DNA of 56,486 bases from Chryseobacterium daeguense DSM 19388 (GCF_000430825.1 NZ_AUMT01000001.1:1-56486); one strand, 5' to 3'; shown: positions 32,825 to 42,869, counted from the stretch's first letter. The notes: generated by a model from the letters alone, not told the origin. A program made the numbers and translations.

Positions 32825-33322
32825 ATGAACGTAGTTAAATTCTTTCAAGAGCTTGCAACCAGATGGAACGAAGAAAACAAATGTGACTTCTGTTGGACGT
32901 TTGGCGCACCTCTTTCAGTTGCCGGAATGAATTCATCTGTTCAGGCTCAGGATTCAGTTTGCTGCAATCACTTATTCATTACAGATTATGAAGTATCGCC
33001 GGGCTATTCAAAACATGATCTCACAGGACAGATCAACCGAAAATGGTGCGATCATATTTTCACTCTGTATGTAGTACAACACGCAAATTTGGGCTTTAAT
33101 GTTTACAATGAACAAATAGGACATCCAATTGATGAAAGCCTTTGGAACACGAAATTAGAACCATTGTTAAATTGCCTGGGATGTGGAAACGAATTTGATT
33201 TATGTGAAATGGGTTATGAATTTGAAATATTCAAATGGAATATGAAAACAGTAATCTACAAAGAAGATGCAAATTATACTGGCTGGCGAATTCTCGGAAT
33301 CTTTAGACAGTACACACAATAA
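32825..33322 (+). CDS. Hypothetical cysteine-rich late protein
   Basis: A 165-aa protein with several cysteines (CDFCWTFGAP, SVCCNHLFITDYE, LLNCLGCGNEFDLCEMGYEF). It could be a structural or neck component, as its place before the head-tail genes suggests. I recognise no named family. Confidence 0.6.
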   Translation: MNVVKFFQELATRWNEENKCDFCWTFGAPLSVAGMNSSVQAQDSVCCNHLFITDYEVSPGYSKHDLTGQINRKWCDHIFTLYVVQHANLGFNVYNEQIGHPIDESLWNTKLEPLLNCLGCGNEFDLCEMGYEFEIFKWNMKTVIYKEDANYTGWRILGIFRQYTQ

Positions 33323-33345
33323 TAGGATTTTATTTCTTTAAAAAG

Positions 33346-33362
33346 GTTTAACAATGTAAAAC
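33346..33362 (+). promoter_or_regulatory. Palindromic operator, copy 3 (degenerate)
   Basis: GTTTAAC-AAT-GTAAAAC, one mismatch from the palindromes at 28893 and 31680. There is no TAnnTTTG box at the matching distance, so this copy may be weak or only an operator. It precedes the 59-aa membrane protein gene. Confidence 0.45.
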
Positions 33363-33378
33363 TTAAAATCATTTCATA

Positions 33379-33558
33379 ATGGAAAAAACAGATACAAATC
33401 AAAAGATTGAAAATGTTGACAAAGAAAGTCAACCGGAAAAGAAAAGATCATTAAAGGTGAAAATTTCTGCATGGATCATCATAACCTTTATTGCTCTGAT
33501 TATTGGATCTCCATTTATCGGATTAGGTGTTTTAATTGGTTGGTGGTTGTGGGGATAA
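33379..33558 (+). CDS. Small membrane protein, 59 aa
   Basis: A frame starting MEKTDTNQKIENVDKES, with a charged N-terminal half and one long hydrophobic segment (WIIITFIALIIGSPFIGLGV) ending GWWLWG. Seventeen bases separate it from the next gene. Its size and topology would suit a holin or a small inner-membrane modulator, but it is far from the amidase. Confidence 0.5.
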   Translation: MEKTDTNQKIENVDKESQPEKKRSLKVKISAWIIITFIALIIGSPFIGLGVLIGWWLWG

Positions 33559-33575
33559 TATAAAACAAAAGCATA

Positions 33576-33860
33576 ATGAAAAAATTCATGGTATATGTCG
33601 AAATATTCGGCAAGAAGTACAAAACAGAAGTTGAAGCATACAACCAAAATCATGCACAGGAAATGGTTCAAGGTAAAATGAAGTTTTATAAGGTTGAAGA
33701 AATTCCAGAAGATGATTTCAGCAAAAACGTAAAGGATTTGAAAGAGTTGAAAAAAATGATTGATGCAGTTGTTGATGTGGTTGAACACTTTCAAAATCCA
33801 AAGAAAAGAAAATTGCCACATTCAAATATTCCTTATCCAGAAAAAGTAAACAGAATATAA
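33576..33860 (+). CDS. Small hypothetical late protein
   Basis: A 94-aa protein (KKFMVYVEIFGKKYKTEVEA, MIDAVVDVVEHFQNPKKRKL), beta then helix. Its stop is directly followed by the next start. Unknown function. Confidence 0.55.
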   Translation: MKKFMVYVEIFGKKYKTEVEAYNQNHAQEMVQGKMKFYKVEEIPEDDFSKNVKDLKELKKMIDAVVDVVEHFQNPKKRKLPHSNIPYPEKVNRI

Positions 33861-34322
33861 ATGTTTTTCACAAAGGACGAAATAGAACGTGTAATGAATA
33901 AGGTAATCGAATTGTTCGTATTACCTCGATTCAATGAATTAGGAATGGAAGCAACAGGCGAATGGAGTGAAAACCTCCATGCCGTTGCAAATCTTGATTC
34001 TGGTTCTATCATGGGAAGACAATATTCAGAACAGCTTGCAAAAGGTTTAGGTCCTGGTGTTAGAGTTCCGATTCCGGCATTAGAAAGATGGGCAAAAGCA
34101 AAATTTGGTTTGAGTGACGAAGCTGCAAGATCTGCAGCATTTGCAGTTCAGGAGAAAATTTTCCAAAAAGGAACAACGTGGTATGAACAGGGAGGTTCAA
34201 CATTGATTGAAGTTTTGGAAGAACCCAGAACATTACAGTACATCCAGGATGAACTTGGAGTGATTGCAAAAGTAAGAGTAGCAGAACAATTAATCAGAAA
34301 CGCACAAGAAGCATTTTCATGA
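33861..34322 (+). CDS. Putative neck/tail-completion protein (gp10-like)
   Basis: A 153-aa protein: an N-terminal helix (DEIERVMNKVIELFVLPRFN) and PGVRVPIPALERWAKAKFGL followed by AVQEKIFQKGTTWYEQGG, the arrangement seen in HK97 gp10-like head-tail connector or tail-completion proteins. The next genes are tail proteins. The assignment is moderate. Confidence 0.5.
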   Translation: MFFTKDEIERVMNKVIELFVLPRFNELGMEATGEWSENLHAVANLDSGSIMGRQYSEQLAKGLGPGVRVPIPALERWAKAKFGLSDEAARSAAFAVQEKIFQKGTTWYEQGGSTLIEVLEEPRTLQYIQDELGVIAKVRVAEQLIRNAQEAFS

Positions 34323-35224
34323 CAATTACAGGTTTAGAAAATAATTATTACTTATCACAAAATGATATTTGGATCACAGTAAATGGTTTTACTGATGATA
34401 CGAGTTACATGGAACTTACTGTAACCAACCTGACAACAGGTGTTGCATTATTACCGTTCAACCCTTCTCCTTCTACAAACAACGATTTTGAATTTAACAT
34501 TTGTATTCCGGTAAGAAACTTATTTCCTCCTACCGATCATATCAACGTGAATTCATTACAAGAGTTCAAGTTTGATTTCAAAGTGAAATTTGAAGACACC
34601 AACATTCCAGATGAAATTGCTACAGTAACAAAATATTTCGTTCGAGGTGGCAGGGAAAAAGATGGAATTGCTGAATGGCATCTTTCCGCTTCACATGAAT
34701 TGATTGTTGGTAAATGGATTGATTGGCGTGGAATTTCTTTGCCGGGCTATCCAAAGAGAATTCAAAACAACACAATTGTAAATTATGTGCCAACTCCTGA
34801 AAATACTCACATACTATACAATGTTGCAAATTGTGATTATCGAATAGTTAAGTTTTTGAATTCACTCGGAGGTTATCAATATTTCGTTTTTGAGAAATTT
34901 CAGATTAAAGCGAAAACCAAAACTGGAAAATCTATTTCTAAAATTTCCAAAAGATTAAGAACAGATAATTTCAGAAATACCGGATTGACAGTTGATAAAA
35001 CAATTGAGTTTGAAACCAAAACACCTTTTCAAATTCAAGATGTATTTACTGAATTGGTATTGTCACCAGAAGTTTATTTATACAACCCTGCAGGAAACGA
35101 CAATGAATCACAATGGCAATTATTGGTTCTTGAAAACAATGACAGTATAGAAAAGAATTACACACAACAATACGACAATAAAATTGAGTTTTCATTCTCA
35201 AATTATGTGAACAGAACGCTATGA
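34319..35224 (+). CDS. Putative tail structural protein
   Basis: A 301-aa beta-rich protein (TSYMELTVTNLTTGVALLPF, EWHLSASHELIVGKWIDWRG, CDYRIVKFLNSLGGYQYFVF). No signal peptide. It overlaps the large tail protein gene by 4 bp (ATGA), so the two products are likely assembled together. Family not recognised. Confidence 0.55.
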   Translation: MTITGLENNYYLSQNDIWITVNGFTDDTSYMELTVTNLTTGVALLPFNPSPSTNNDFEFNICIPVRNLFPPTDHINVNSLQEFKFDFKVKFEDTNIPDEIATVTKYFVRGGREKDGIAEWHLSASHELIVGKWIDWRGISLPGYPKRIQNNTIVNYVPTPENTHILYNVANCDYRIVKFLNSLGGYQYFVFEKFQIKAKTKTGKSISKISKRLRTDNFRNTGLTVDKTIEFETKTPFQIQDVFTELVLSPEVYLYNPAGNDNESQWQLLVLENNDSIEKNYTQQYDNKIEFSFSNYVNRTL

Positions 35225-37815
35225 GAACAGATATTTGGATTGATAAAAAGGCAATTGACTTGTATTCTGATACAAGTATTAAATATACATTCCAAGTGAA
35301 TGATATTGCCAATTTATCAAACAGACAATCAACATATACCAATTCTTTTACAGGACCTAAAACACCAAACAATGTTCAAATAATGGATGGTTTGGGCTTG
35401 CCGTCTGATACTTCCAGAATTCCATATTTAAAACCTGATTGTAAAATGAAACATGAGGGTTTTGATCTGATTAAAAAAGGATGGATGAATGTCACTGAAA
35501 CGGATGAAAACTATCGTTTTTATTTGTATTCCGGTTTAATCAATTTTTTTAAAGCAATTGAAAACAAAACGTTGGGTGATGATCTTGACTTATCAGAAAT
35601 AAACCATACAAAGGATATTACAAGTGTTGTTAACTCATATCTGCCTGGTTCACCTTATAAATATTTTTTAGCAGACTATAACGGTCAAACACACTTCCTT
35701 AATAATCCAAACATCATTAATATCGATTACCTTGTTCCAAGTGTTAATGTAAAATATTTATGGGATAAAATTCATTCAAAGTTCAATTTCCCTTATGTTG
35801 GTGATATTTTTAATGATGATGATTTCAAAAATCTTTTCATTACTTACCCGAAAGCTCCAAACATTGCAGACTTATATAAACTTATAAGTTCAGGACATAA
35901 TGTTCAATATCTGTTTTTTGGATTTGCCGGAGCAGAATCACCAGCAACAAAACATAAAAGATTATTTGTCAATAACATTGATCCGGGAAGTGCAGTTTGG
36001 AGAAACGGACAATATTTGGATATTGTTGAAGATGGTACTTACAAAATTTACCTTGATGCTATTACAGTAGGGCCTGGTGGAGATCCGTGGCCAAACACAA
36101 ATTATTGGCTTGGTATAAATTCAGAAGGTATTGAACCACAAAATATTACTAATAAGCTTTTACTTGTAAATACTGGATCAACTGTAATAAGTGGCATAAA
36201 AACAATTCCTCTTTCAGCTGGATCAGTCTTGCAATTATTTTTTGAAAAGCCATTCAATGGACATCCACAGTATTTTAATGCACACTTTACTGTTAAAATC
36301 GAAAAAGTTAATAAAGAAACTGTTGACTTTCAAGATGGTTTAGGAGAGTTTTTAATATCAGATTTTACAAAAGAAGTTTTAAATTTCTTCGGATTGACTA
36401 TGTTTCCAGAAGAGAATTCCAATGATCTTACTTATAAAACCATAAAAGAAAGAGTTCGTTCAAATGAAATCGTTGATTGGTCTGATAAATATATTGAAAG
36501 GACAAGTGAAGAATATATTGCAACCAATTATGCACAAAGAAATTTCTTTCAATATCAATATAACGATAAGGAAGGTTCATATTATGACGGTTATATTGAT
36601 GTGTCAAACATGAATATTGATGCAACAAAAACTGTTTTCAAATCAAAAACTTACGCACCGGAAAGAGTAAAGACAAAATTCAGACTTAACAGTACAACAG
36701 AAATTGACAGTGATGTTTTTAAGTTCTACGATAAGCAACCGAATGATAACCCGAACAATCCGCCAAGTTACAAGGGATTAGAAAAAAGGTTTTATTTCAT
36801 CAGACAAGCAACCGGAACTTATAATGTTACGATCGGAAGTAATGCAACAAACGAACAACAAAATATTACAAATGCAGTAGCTGGAAATTTTGCCGGATTA
36901 GACTGGCAAAATATTTTGGGTAAATATTATGGTGATTATGTTTCAATTTTGAATGATAGTAGATTACACATTATTGATCTTGATTTGGATATTGTAGATG
37001 CCATTCAACTGGATTTCAAAAAACTTTACTACTTCAAACAAGAACAGCAATATTATCTCTTAAACAAATTAAACTTCGATGAAAAGAAAGCAACAGGAGA
37101 ATTTGTAAGGGTTAAAAGATCAACTAATTCTGATTTAATTACAATCGGAGCAACAATTGCCTGGATCGATGGAAATATTGGAAGTACAACAACATGGTCG
37201 CATTACATGGCTGTTGCAACAATCACTGGAAATCCAACATATTTATGGCAAACCAGGTTCAACAATGGACCGTGGGTTGATGCAACTCCTAACGTTTTAA
37301 ATTATGATTATCAATTTGGATTTGGTGTTAATGATTTGAGAATAAGTTACACCAATGGAGCTGTATCGGGGTTCTCAAATATTCTAACTTACGAAAGAAA
37401 GATTGAACAAGATCCAGATAAATGTTATCGATTTGATTTTACAAGTCTTCAAGCATTGCCAAGAACCATTGAATGGGTTACATTAAACGGTCAAATAGCT
37501 TCTACAGTTTTAAATTTTTCAAGTCCTACAGATGTACAAAGCTTAAATGCAAAATCCATTATTAGTATGGGTGGAGCAACTCTAATCAATCAAACCATTA
37601 TCCCATGTCCTGCAATTGTATGTAAGATATACAGGACAACAAGATTCCTTGGTTCTGGGGATGATCTTTGGATTGATTATGTTGATTGCAATGGAATCAC
37701 ACAGTATGAAACACAATACGGTTTTGGTACAGGTCAATGGTATGAATTCAACCGATGTGCGAGAGAAGGAACAGTTTCAACAAATGGAACATTAACAGAA
37801 GAAGGATCATGTTAG
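35221..37815 (+). CDS. Large tail/baseplate protein
   Basis: An 864-aa protein. The N-terminus (YTFQVNDIANLSNRQSTYTN, SFTGPKTPNNVQIM) is like large tail proteins of Bacteroidetes siphoviruses as I recall them. The C-terminal ~250 residues are rich in beta strands and aromatic residues with Ig-like repeats (NPTYLWQTRFNNGPWVDATP), suggesting a receptor- or glycan-binding tip. It is followed by a nucleotidyltransferase-like gene, then the tape measure. Confidence 0.65.
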   Translation: MRTDIWIDKKAIDLYSDTSIKYTFQVNDIANLSNRQSTYTNSFTGPKTPNNVQIMDGLGLPSDTSRIPYLKPDCKMKHEGFDLIKKGWMNVTETDENYRFYLYSGLINFFKAIENKTLGDDLDLSEINHTKDITSVVNSYLPGSPYKYFLADYNGQTHFLNNPNIINIDYLVPSVNVKYLWDKIHSKFNFPYVGDIFNDDDFKNLFITYPKAPNIADLYKLISSGHNVQYLFFGFAGAESPATKHKRLFVNNIDPGSAVWRNGQYLDIVEDGTYKIYLDAITVGPGGDPWPNTNYWLGINSEGIEPQNITNKLLLVNTGSTVISGIKTIPLSAGSVLQLFFEKPFNGHPQYFNAHFTVKIEKVNKETVDFQDGLGEFLISDFTKEVLNFFGLTMFPEENSNDLTYKTIKERVRSNEIVDWSDKYIERTSEEYIATNYAQRNFFQYQYNDKEGSYYDGYIDVSNMNIDATKTVFKSKTYAPERVKTKFRLNSTTEIDSDVFKFYDKQPNDNPNNPPSYKGLEKRFYFIRQATGTYNVTIGSNATNEQQNITNAVAGNFAGLDWQNILGKYYGDYVSILNDSRLHIIDLDLDIVDAIQLDFKKLYYFKQEQQYYLLNKLNFDEKKATGEFVRVKRSTNSDLITIGATIAWIDGNIGSTTTWSHYMAVATITGNPTYLWQTRFNNGPWVDATPNVLNYDYQFGFGVNDLRISYTNGAVSGFSNILTYERKIEQDPDKCYRFDFTSLQALPRTIEWVTLNGQIASTVLNFSSPTDVQSLNAKSIISMGGATLINQTIIPCPAIVCKIYRTTRFLGSGDDLWIDYVDCNGITQYETQYGFGTGQWYEFNRCAREGTVSTNGTLTEEGSC

Positions 37816-38183
37816 AAAAAATGTTACATAAGTTGGCATTAAAGGAAAATTTAGTTTTCGTTGGAAGTGTTGCAATGATGTTGCAGGGAATTGATGTCAA
37901 ACCAAAAGACATTGATATTGTTGTAACTGATTTGAATGGTCTTGAAAACTATACAGAATATTCAACTGATTCTAAATTTTCATTTACCGGAAAACGTGCC
38001 TTCATCATAGATGAAATAAACATTGACATTTTCATTGAACAAGAGTTGCCCGAATTTGTAATTATCAACGGACTAAAGTGTGAGACTTTTTTTTACATGA
38101 AAAGGTTTTACAATGTTATACTTCCAAAGGTTGATGATTATTGGAAAAGAGTGATAAATGAAAAATTAAAACTTCTGGAATGA
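37809..38183 (+). CDS. Nucleotidyltransferase-fold protein in the tail module
   Basis: A 124-aa protein with the minimal nucleotidyltransferase signature: GS (Gly19-Ser20) in VFVGSVAMMLQGI, DxD (Asp34, Asp36) in KPKDIDIVV, and a third acidic residue Asp73 in INIDIFIEQ. Such domains transfer NMP to proteins, RNA or antibiotics, and several act as toxins or antitoxins. It begins inside the stop of the tail protein gene (ATGTTAG) and overlaps the tape measure start by 4 bp, so it is in the late operon where a tail assembly chaperone usually sits. Confidence 0.7.
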   Translation: MLEKMLHKLALKENLVFVGSVAMMLQGIDVKPKDIDIVVTDLNGLENYTEYSTDSKFSFTGKRAFIIDEINIDIFIEQELPEFVIINGLKCETFFYMKRFYNVILPKVDDYWKRVINEKLKLLE

Positions 38184-41100
38184 ACCAAAACAGAAACATA
38201 GAATTAGGAACATTTACCTGGGATGATAATAAATTATCAAATCAGATTGCCGCCAATTATTTGGAAATGCAAAGACTTTCCAATGTGATGAAAGAAGCCA
38301 ATCAGTCAATCAAGCAGACTGGAAATACAATTAAAGATCTTGAAAAAAGAATTGAATCAGAACAAAGAGCACAAGAACGTTTGTCCGATCAATTAGAAAA
38401 TGGCTACATCACGCAAGAAAAGTATAATGAAGAAATTGAAAAAAGCAACAGTGTTATTGATGATTTTATAGATCAGCAGCAGGAAGCTATCAGAGCACAA
38501 GCAAATTTTGCTCTTGAAGTCACTAAAACACAAAATGAATTGAGTTCATTAAGACGGGAACAATCTGAACTCAATACTTTATTTCAAGCTGGTAGAACTG
38601 AACTGCAAAACAATGAAGGTGCTTATAAAGAACTGAATAAAGAACTTAATGCAGCAAAAGTTGAAGCGAAAAATTTGGGTGCTGAATTGGCGATGATGGA
38701 ACGAGACGGATCAAAAGAAACTGATCCAGAAAGATACCAACAACTTGCAGCCGCATTCGCTGAAGCTTCAACCCGGGCGAGAGAATTAAACGATCAGTTT
38801 GTTGAAATTGATGCTTCTGTTGGAGACAATCAAAGAAATGTTGGTAACTACAAAGAAGCAATTACAGATGCATTTTCTGAAATCACTGGTGGTTTAATGA
38901 AAATGGCAAGTGGTGATGTTAAAGGTGGTTTTGATTCAGTAAAAGAAGGTTTTAAAGGTATTAAAACAGCTGCAGCAGAAGCTTATGCTTTTATAATTGC
39001 TAATCCATTAATTGCATTGGCCGCTGCTTTTCTGGCAATTGGTGTTGGAATATACAAAGGTGTACAGTATATGATCGATTATAATGAATCGATCAAAGAA
39101 AGCATAAAATTAACACAGGATCTTACAGGATATATTGGAGCAACTGCCGACAGCATCCGTGTACGGGCACAGGCTTTATCTGATACTTTTGGTGATGATT
39201 TCCAGGAAGTTTTAAAAACAGCGAATACACTCGCAAAACAACTTGGTATCACGTATGAAGAAGCATTTGACAAGATAGAACAGGGGTATGTCAGGGGTGC
39301 AAATGCAAATGGTGATTTTCTTGACCGACTTTCTGAATACGGTCCTTTGTTAAACAAATATGGTTTCAATCTTGAAGAAATTATCGGATTACAGATCCAG
39401 GCGCAGGAACAAGGATTGTTTGGAGATAAATTTGAAGACTCAATAAAAGAAGCAGGTTTATCTCTTGAAGAGTTTACAAAGGCTCAATCTGATGCAATTT
39501 CAAATGCATTCGGTCCTGCATTCGCAAATAAAATTTCTCATGATGTTAATTCCGGTGCAATAACAGTTAAAGACGCTTTGATCTTAATGGCTGCAGAAGC
39601 TAAAAAACAAGGTTTATCAGTACAACAATTCGGAGTTCTGACAGCTGATGTATTCAAAGGTGCAGGTGAAGATATTGGAGGTGCAAGAGTTATGTTTGAA
39701 AACATTTACGAAGGCATTAATAACTTACAAGAACCATTAACCAAAGTTCAACAAAAAACACTTGCATTAAGTGAAGCAAATTTTGAATTAGGAAAGGCAA
39801 AAGATGATGCATTAAAATCAGATAAACTCATGGATTTCATGAGTGATATGGATCTATTCCTGACAAAAGCAGAAACCATATTCTGGAAATTTATTGGATT
39901 AATCACAGATTCAATAAGCTGGATTGACGAAATGACAGGAGGTTCAGAAGTTCTCGGAGAAACATGGGATGCTGTTTCAGAACAAGCGGATGCTCTTTGG
40001 AGTGCTGTTGAATCTGTTGCAGATGTTTTCAACGATTTGTTGGATGCGTTAGGACTTAACAACGGAGAAACTCAATCTTTTGTTAAGAATATTCTTAAAG
40101 CACTGAACCCTTTAAATGTTCTTAAACTTTCAATCCAGGCTGTAACATTAGGGCTGAAAACATTTTCTGCAGTCATCCAGGCAAGCAGGGTTAACATAAC
40201 CGCATTTGCAATTACAGCAAAATCTGTTTTCGCACAACTTGCTGATGCTGCAAAATCCTTTATGCGGTTAGATTATGAAGGTGGGTTGAATAAATTGAAA
40301 AATATCAACATTTCAAAAGAATTTGAAAAAGCGAGGAAAGAAGCAGAAAGGATTGTTGCATTAAATAATGCTCAAAAAAATAAACAAATTGTAGAAGAAC
40401 CAAAGCCTAAAGATGAAACAAAAGCAAGTGACAAAAACAAATCTACAACTCAAGCAGATCGTGATGCAGCCGCAAAAGCAGCTGAAGAAGCGAGAAAAAA
40501 AGCAGAAGCCGAAGCAAAAAAGGCTGAAAGCAAGAGAATTGCTGATGCTAAAAAAGCCGCTGCTGATGCAAAAAAAGCTCTTGAAGAAGAAGCAAAACGT
40601 GAGTTAGAAATTGCCAAAACAACCGCAGAACAAAGTGCTGAAATTGCAAAAAGTGAACTTGCAAACTATATTGCTGTCAATGCTGAAAAGCTTAAAAGTG
40701 ATAAAACACTTAACAAAAGTAAACTACAAGCTCAATTGGATTATTATGATGAAGTAAGAAAATTGCAGCAACAGGCAAACAATGAAGAAGAAGTTGCAAA
40801 GGTTCTTTCTGTTCAGCAAAAGATTGATGAAATCAATAAAAAGAAAGAATTAGGAAAACAACTTTCCCAGAATGATATTGACGAAATCAACAATCTAAAC
40901 TCTGAAATTGAAAATATTCATCGCGAGTTTTACACCAAAGAACTTCAACTGAATAATGAAACAAATGAGAAAAAGAAAGAAGCCAATAAGAACTATGAAA
41001 TCCAATTACAAGAGCAAAGGCGATTATCTCAAGCAATAGAGTTTCAACAAAGAATTCTTGATCTGGAATCCCAAAATGCAAACGAATTTGAGATAAAAAA

Positions 41101-41953
41101 AGAACAGGAAAAACAAAGATTTCAAGAAGAATTGGCGAATTGGGCGGAAGAAAATGAAATCAAAATGGATCTGGATAATGATAAATACATATCCGATCAG
41201 GAAATTCAGGCTGAAAGAGATGAATTACAAAACCAATACAACCTTGCTAAAGACGAAAACGAAAAATTAAGGGTAAAAAATCAGCTTGATGCAATTGATT
41301 TTATGGTAAAACAATCAGCCGAAAATCAAAAAAAGATTGAAGAAGCTAAAGAACAGGCTAAACTGTCAGCACTAGCTCAATCATTCGGTACTGCAAAAGG
41401 ATTGTTTAAAGAAAATACCCTTGCATATAAAGCTATGGCAATCGGAGAAGCAACAATTTCAACGTATCTGTCCGCAACAAAAGCTCTTGCAGAAGTTCCG
41501 TGGCCGATGAATTATGTTGTAATGGGTGTGAACATTGCTGCTGGATTGGCGCAAGTCGCAAAAATAGCAAGTGCAAAAGCGGCAAAAGGGATGATGATTG
41601 AAGGACCTTCCCATGCAAATGGTGGTGTCCCAATCATGACACCAAACGGAATTATTGAAGCTGAGGGCGGTGAAGTAATTATTAACAAAAGAAGTTCGGC
41701 ATTATATCGTGATGAACTTTCAGCAATCAATCAAGCCGGGGGTGGTGTTAAGTTTGCAAACGGTGGTGTAATTGGAAGCAACCTGGCAACCGTTCAAAAT
41801 TCCTTTACAAAATCAATTGACTTTACTGAAATGGCAAATGTGATTGGTGAAAAAGTTCTTGAAGGTTCTGTTCTTGGAACATCTACCGGAAGCCAGGAAG
41901 GATTTGAAAATCTTTCACAAAACAGAAAAATATCAAACGGTGCAAATCATTAA
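38180..41953 (+). CDS. Tail tape measure protein
   Basis: A 1257-aa protein, the largest of the phage. The N-terminal ~200 residues are coiled coil. A hydrophobic segment lies near 265-290 (AYAFIIANPLIALAAAFLAI), then helical repeats, a second hydrophobic region near 670-700, an Ala/Lys/Glu-rich coiled coil at ~750-1080, and a C-terminal Gly/Ala-rich part (AIGEATISTYLSATKALAEV, GMMIEGPSHANGGVPIM) typical of tape measures. By the lambda rule of about 0.15 nm per residue the tail would be near 190 nm, which is only an estimate. Confidence 0.9.
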   Translation: MNQNRNIELGTFTWDDNKLSNQIAANYLEMQRLSNVMKEANQSIKQTGNTIKDLEKRIESEQRAQERLSDQLENGYITQEKYNEEIEKSNSVIDDFIDQQQEAIRAQANFALEVTKTQNELSSLRREQSELNTLFQAGRTELQNNEGAYKELNKELNAAKVEAKNLGAELAMMERDGSKETDPERYQQLAAAFAEASTRARELNDQFVEIDASVGDNQRNVGNYKEAITDAFSEITGGLMKMASGDVKGGFDSVKEGFKGIKTAAAEAYAFIIANPLIALAAAFLAIGVGIYKGVQYMIDYNESIKESIKLTQDLTGYIGATADSIRVRAQALSDTFGDDFQEVLKTANTLAKQLGITYEEAFDKIEQGYVRGANANGDFLDRLSEYGPLLNKYGFNLEEIIGLQIQAQEQGLFGDKFEDSIKEAGLSLEEFTKAQSDAISNAFGPAFANKISHDVNSGAITVKDALILMAAEAKKQGLSVQQFGVLTADVFKGAGEDIGGARVMFENIYEGINNLQEPLTKVQQKTLALSEANFELGKAKDDALKSDKLMDFMSDMDLFLTKAETIFWKFIGLITDSISWIDEMTGGSEVLGETWDAVSEQADALWSAVESVADVFNDLLDALGLNNGETQSFVKNILKALNPLNVLKLSIQAVTLGLKTFSAVIQASRVNITAFAITAKSVFAQLADAAKSFMRLDYEGGLNKLKNINISKEFEKARKEAERIVALNNAQKNKQIVEEPKPKDETKASDKNKSTTQADRDAAAKAAEEARKKAEAEAKKAESKRIADAKKAAADAKKALEEEAKRELEIAKTTAEQSAEIAKSELANYIAVNAEKLKSDKTLNKSKLQAQLDYYDEVRKLQQQANNEEEVAKVLSVQQKIDEINKKKELGKQLSQNDIDEINNLNSEIENIHREFYTKELQLNNETNEKKKEANKNYEIQLQEQRRLSQAIEFQQRILDLESQNANEFEIKKEQEKQRFQEELANWAEENEIKMDLDNDKYISDQEIQAERDELQNQYNLAKDENEKLRVKNQLDAIDFMVKQSAENQKKIEEAKEQAKLSALAQSFGTAKGLFKENTLAYKAMAIGEATISTYLSATKALAEVPWPMNYVVMGVNIAAGLAQVAKIASAKAAKGMMIEGPSHANGGVPIMTPNGIIEAEGGEVIINKRSSALYRDELSAINQAGGGVKFANGGVIGSNLATVQNSFTKSIDFTEMANVIGEKVLEGSVLGTSTGSQEGFENLSQNRKISNGANH

Positions 41954-41956
41954 ATC

Positions 41957-42271
41957 ATGTGGGAAAAAATAAGAAGATACCAGAGTAATCTAAAAAATGA
42001 ATCAGATCCAAAGGTTGCCCGTGACATGAAGGCAATCATTACCGGAATGACAAATTTTTATTGTCACAACAGAAAAGCAAGTGAACTTGCAAAAGAAAGG
42101 TATGAAAATCATTGTTCAACCTGTTCATTTTTTATTTCTGATCCGGTAGAAAGTGAAAAAGTTACAGACAAAGATATTCCAGAATTATCCGGAAAAATTT
42201 GTTCAATGTGTAGCTGTACTTCATCTTATAAATTAAGACAATCAATAAAACCTTGCGAATTTTGGAAATAG
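41957..42271 (+). CDS. Small zinc-binding protein downstream of tape measure
   Basis: A 104-aa protein with two cysteine pairs, HCSTCSFF and ICSMCSCTSSY, plus a final PCEFWK, enough for one or two structural zinc sites. It starts 3 bp after the tape measure gene. A minor tail role is likely by position. Confidence 0.6.
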   Translation: MWEKIRRYQSNLKNESDPKVARDMKAIITGMTNFYCHNRKASELAKERYENHCSTCSFFISDPVESEKVTDKDIPELSGKICSMCSCTSSYKLRQSIKPCEFWK

Positions 42272-42540
42272 AAAAAAAACTTTGTGTTAAAGACCTGATT
42301 TCAAGAAACCTTGAAATGTTTTATAAACTTGATTTGATCGGGATTAAGTCAATCAGTTCTGCTATTGATTTGATGCGCATTTATACCGTATATCAGGAAT
42401 ATGATTGGATTGAAAGTAAAACAGAACGGAAAAAAGTAACGGCATCAGCCTGTAAAGTTTCTGTTGGGTTGGTTGAGAAAGCAATTTACCTAATGAACCA
42501 AGATTTAAAAACCAATAAAAAAAATCCTACATTTCAGTAG
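42253..42540 (+). CDS. Small helical late protein
   Basis: A 95-aa frame from TTG 42253, overlapping the previous gene by 19 bp; ATG 42316 would give a shorter product. Its sequence (KSISSAIDLMRIYTVYQEYD, RKKVTASACKVSVGLVEKAI) is helical. Its stop codon is inside the terminator hairpin. Unknown function. Confidence 0.5.
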   Translation: MRILEIEKKLCVKDLISRNLEMFYKLDLIGIKSISSAIDLMRIYTVYQEYDWIESKTERKKVTASACKVSVGLVEKAIYLMNQDLKTNKKNPTFQ

Positions 42541-42549
42541 GATTTTTTT
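42522..42549. terminator. Bidirectional rho-independent terminator
   Basis: aaatcctac/gtaggattt (9 bp) around atttca, with T run on the right and A run on the left. It ends the tail operon from the left and the leftward lipoprotein operon from the right. Confidence 0.8.
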
Positions 42550-42847
42550 ATTGACAGGTAACTCTGTATTCATATTCAACAACTGTTGATGTTGTTCCTC
42601 CTGAATTTACCCAGGAATCAGCATCACCTTTTTTTGAAATGCTTCCGTTTTTACTACAATCATCAGAATCAATATTTTCTGCATTCCCTTTTTTCTCCCA
42701 TTCACTTGCTGAAACAAACTGTGGTGGAATTGCGATGGTATAAACAGCTTTTCTTTCATACCGTTGCTGTGTACAATTACAATCTTTGTCATTGTTTCCA
42801 CATGAAGCGAGTAAGAATATTCCTAAAAGTAAAATAATTTTTTTCAT
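42548..42847 (-). CDS. Lipoprotein on the opposite strand of the late region
   Basis: A 99-aa lipoprotein: MKKIILLLGIFLLASCGNND has a signal peptide with lipobox LASC. The mature part has several cysteines (DCNCTQQ, DDCSKNG, VTCQ) and no known family. It is convergent with the tail operon and co-oriented with the next leftward gene. Leftward genes in a rightward late cluster are often lysogenic cargo, for example superinfection exclusion. Confidence 0.7.
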   Translation of the reverse strand: MKKIILLLGIFLLASCGNNDKDCNCTQQRYERKAVYTIAIPPQFVSASEWEKKGNAENIDSDDCSKNGSISKKGDADSWVNSGGTTSTVVEYEYRVTCQ

Positions 42848-42869
42848 GATTTTATATTTTTAATTGATA

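Noticed and set aside
38104..38121. Fourth copy of the late palindrome (ggttttacaatgttatac)
   Set aside because: It lies inside the nucleotidyltransferase coding sequence, has several mismatches and no -7 box at the right distance.
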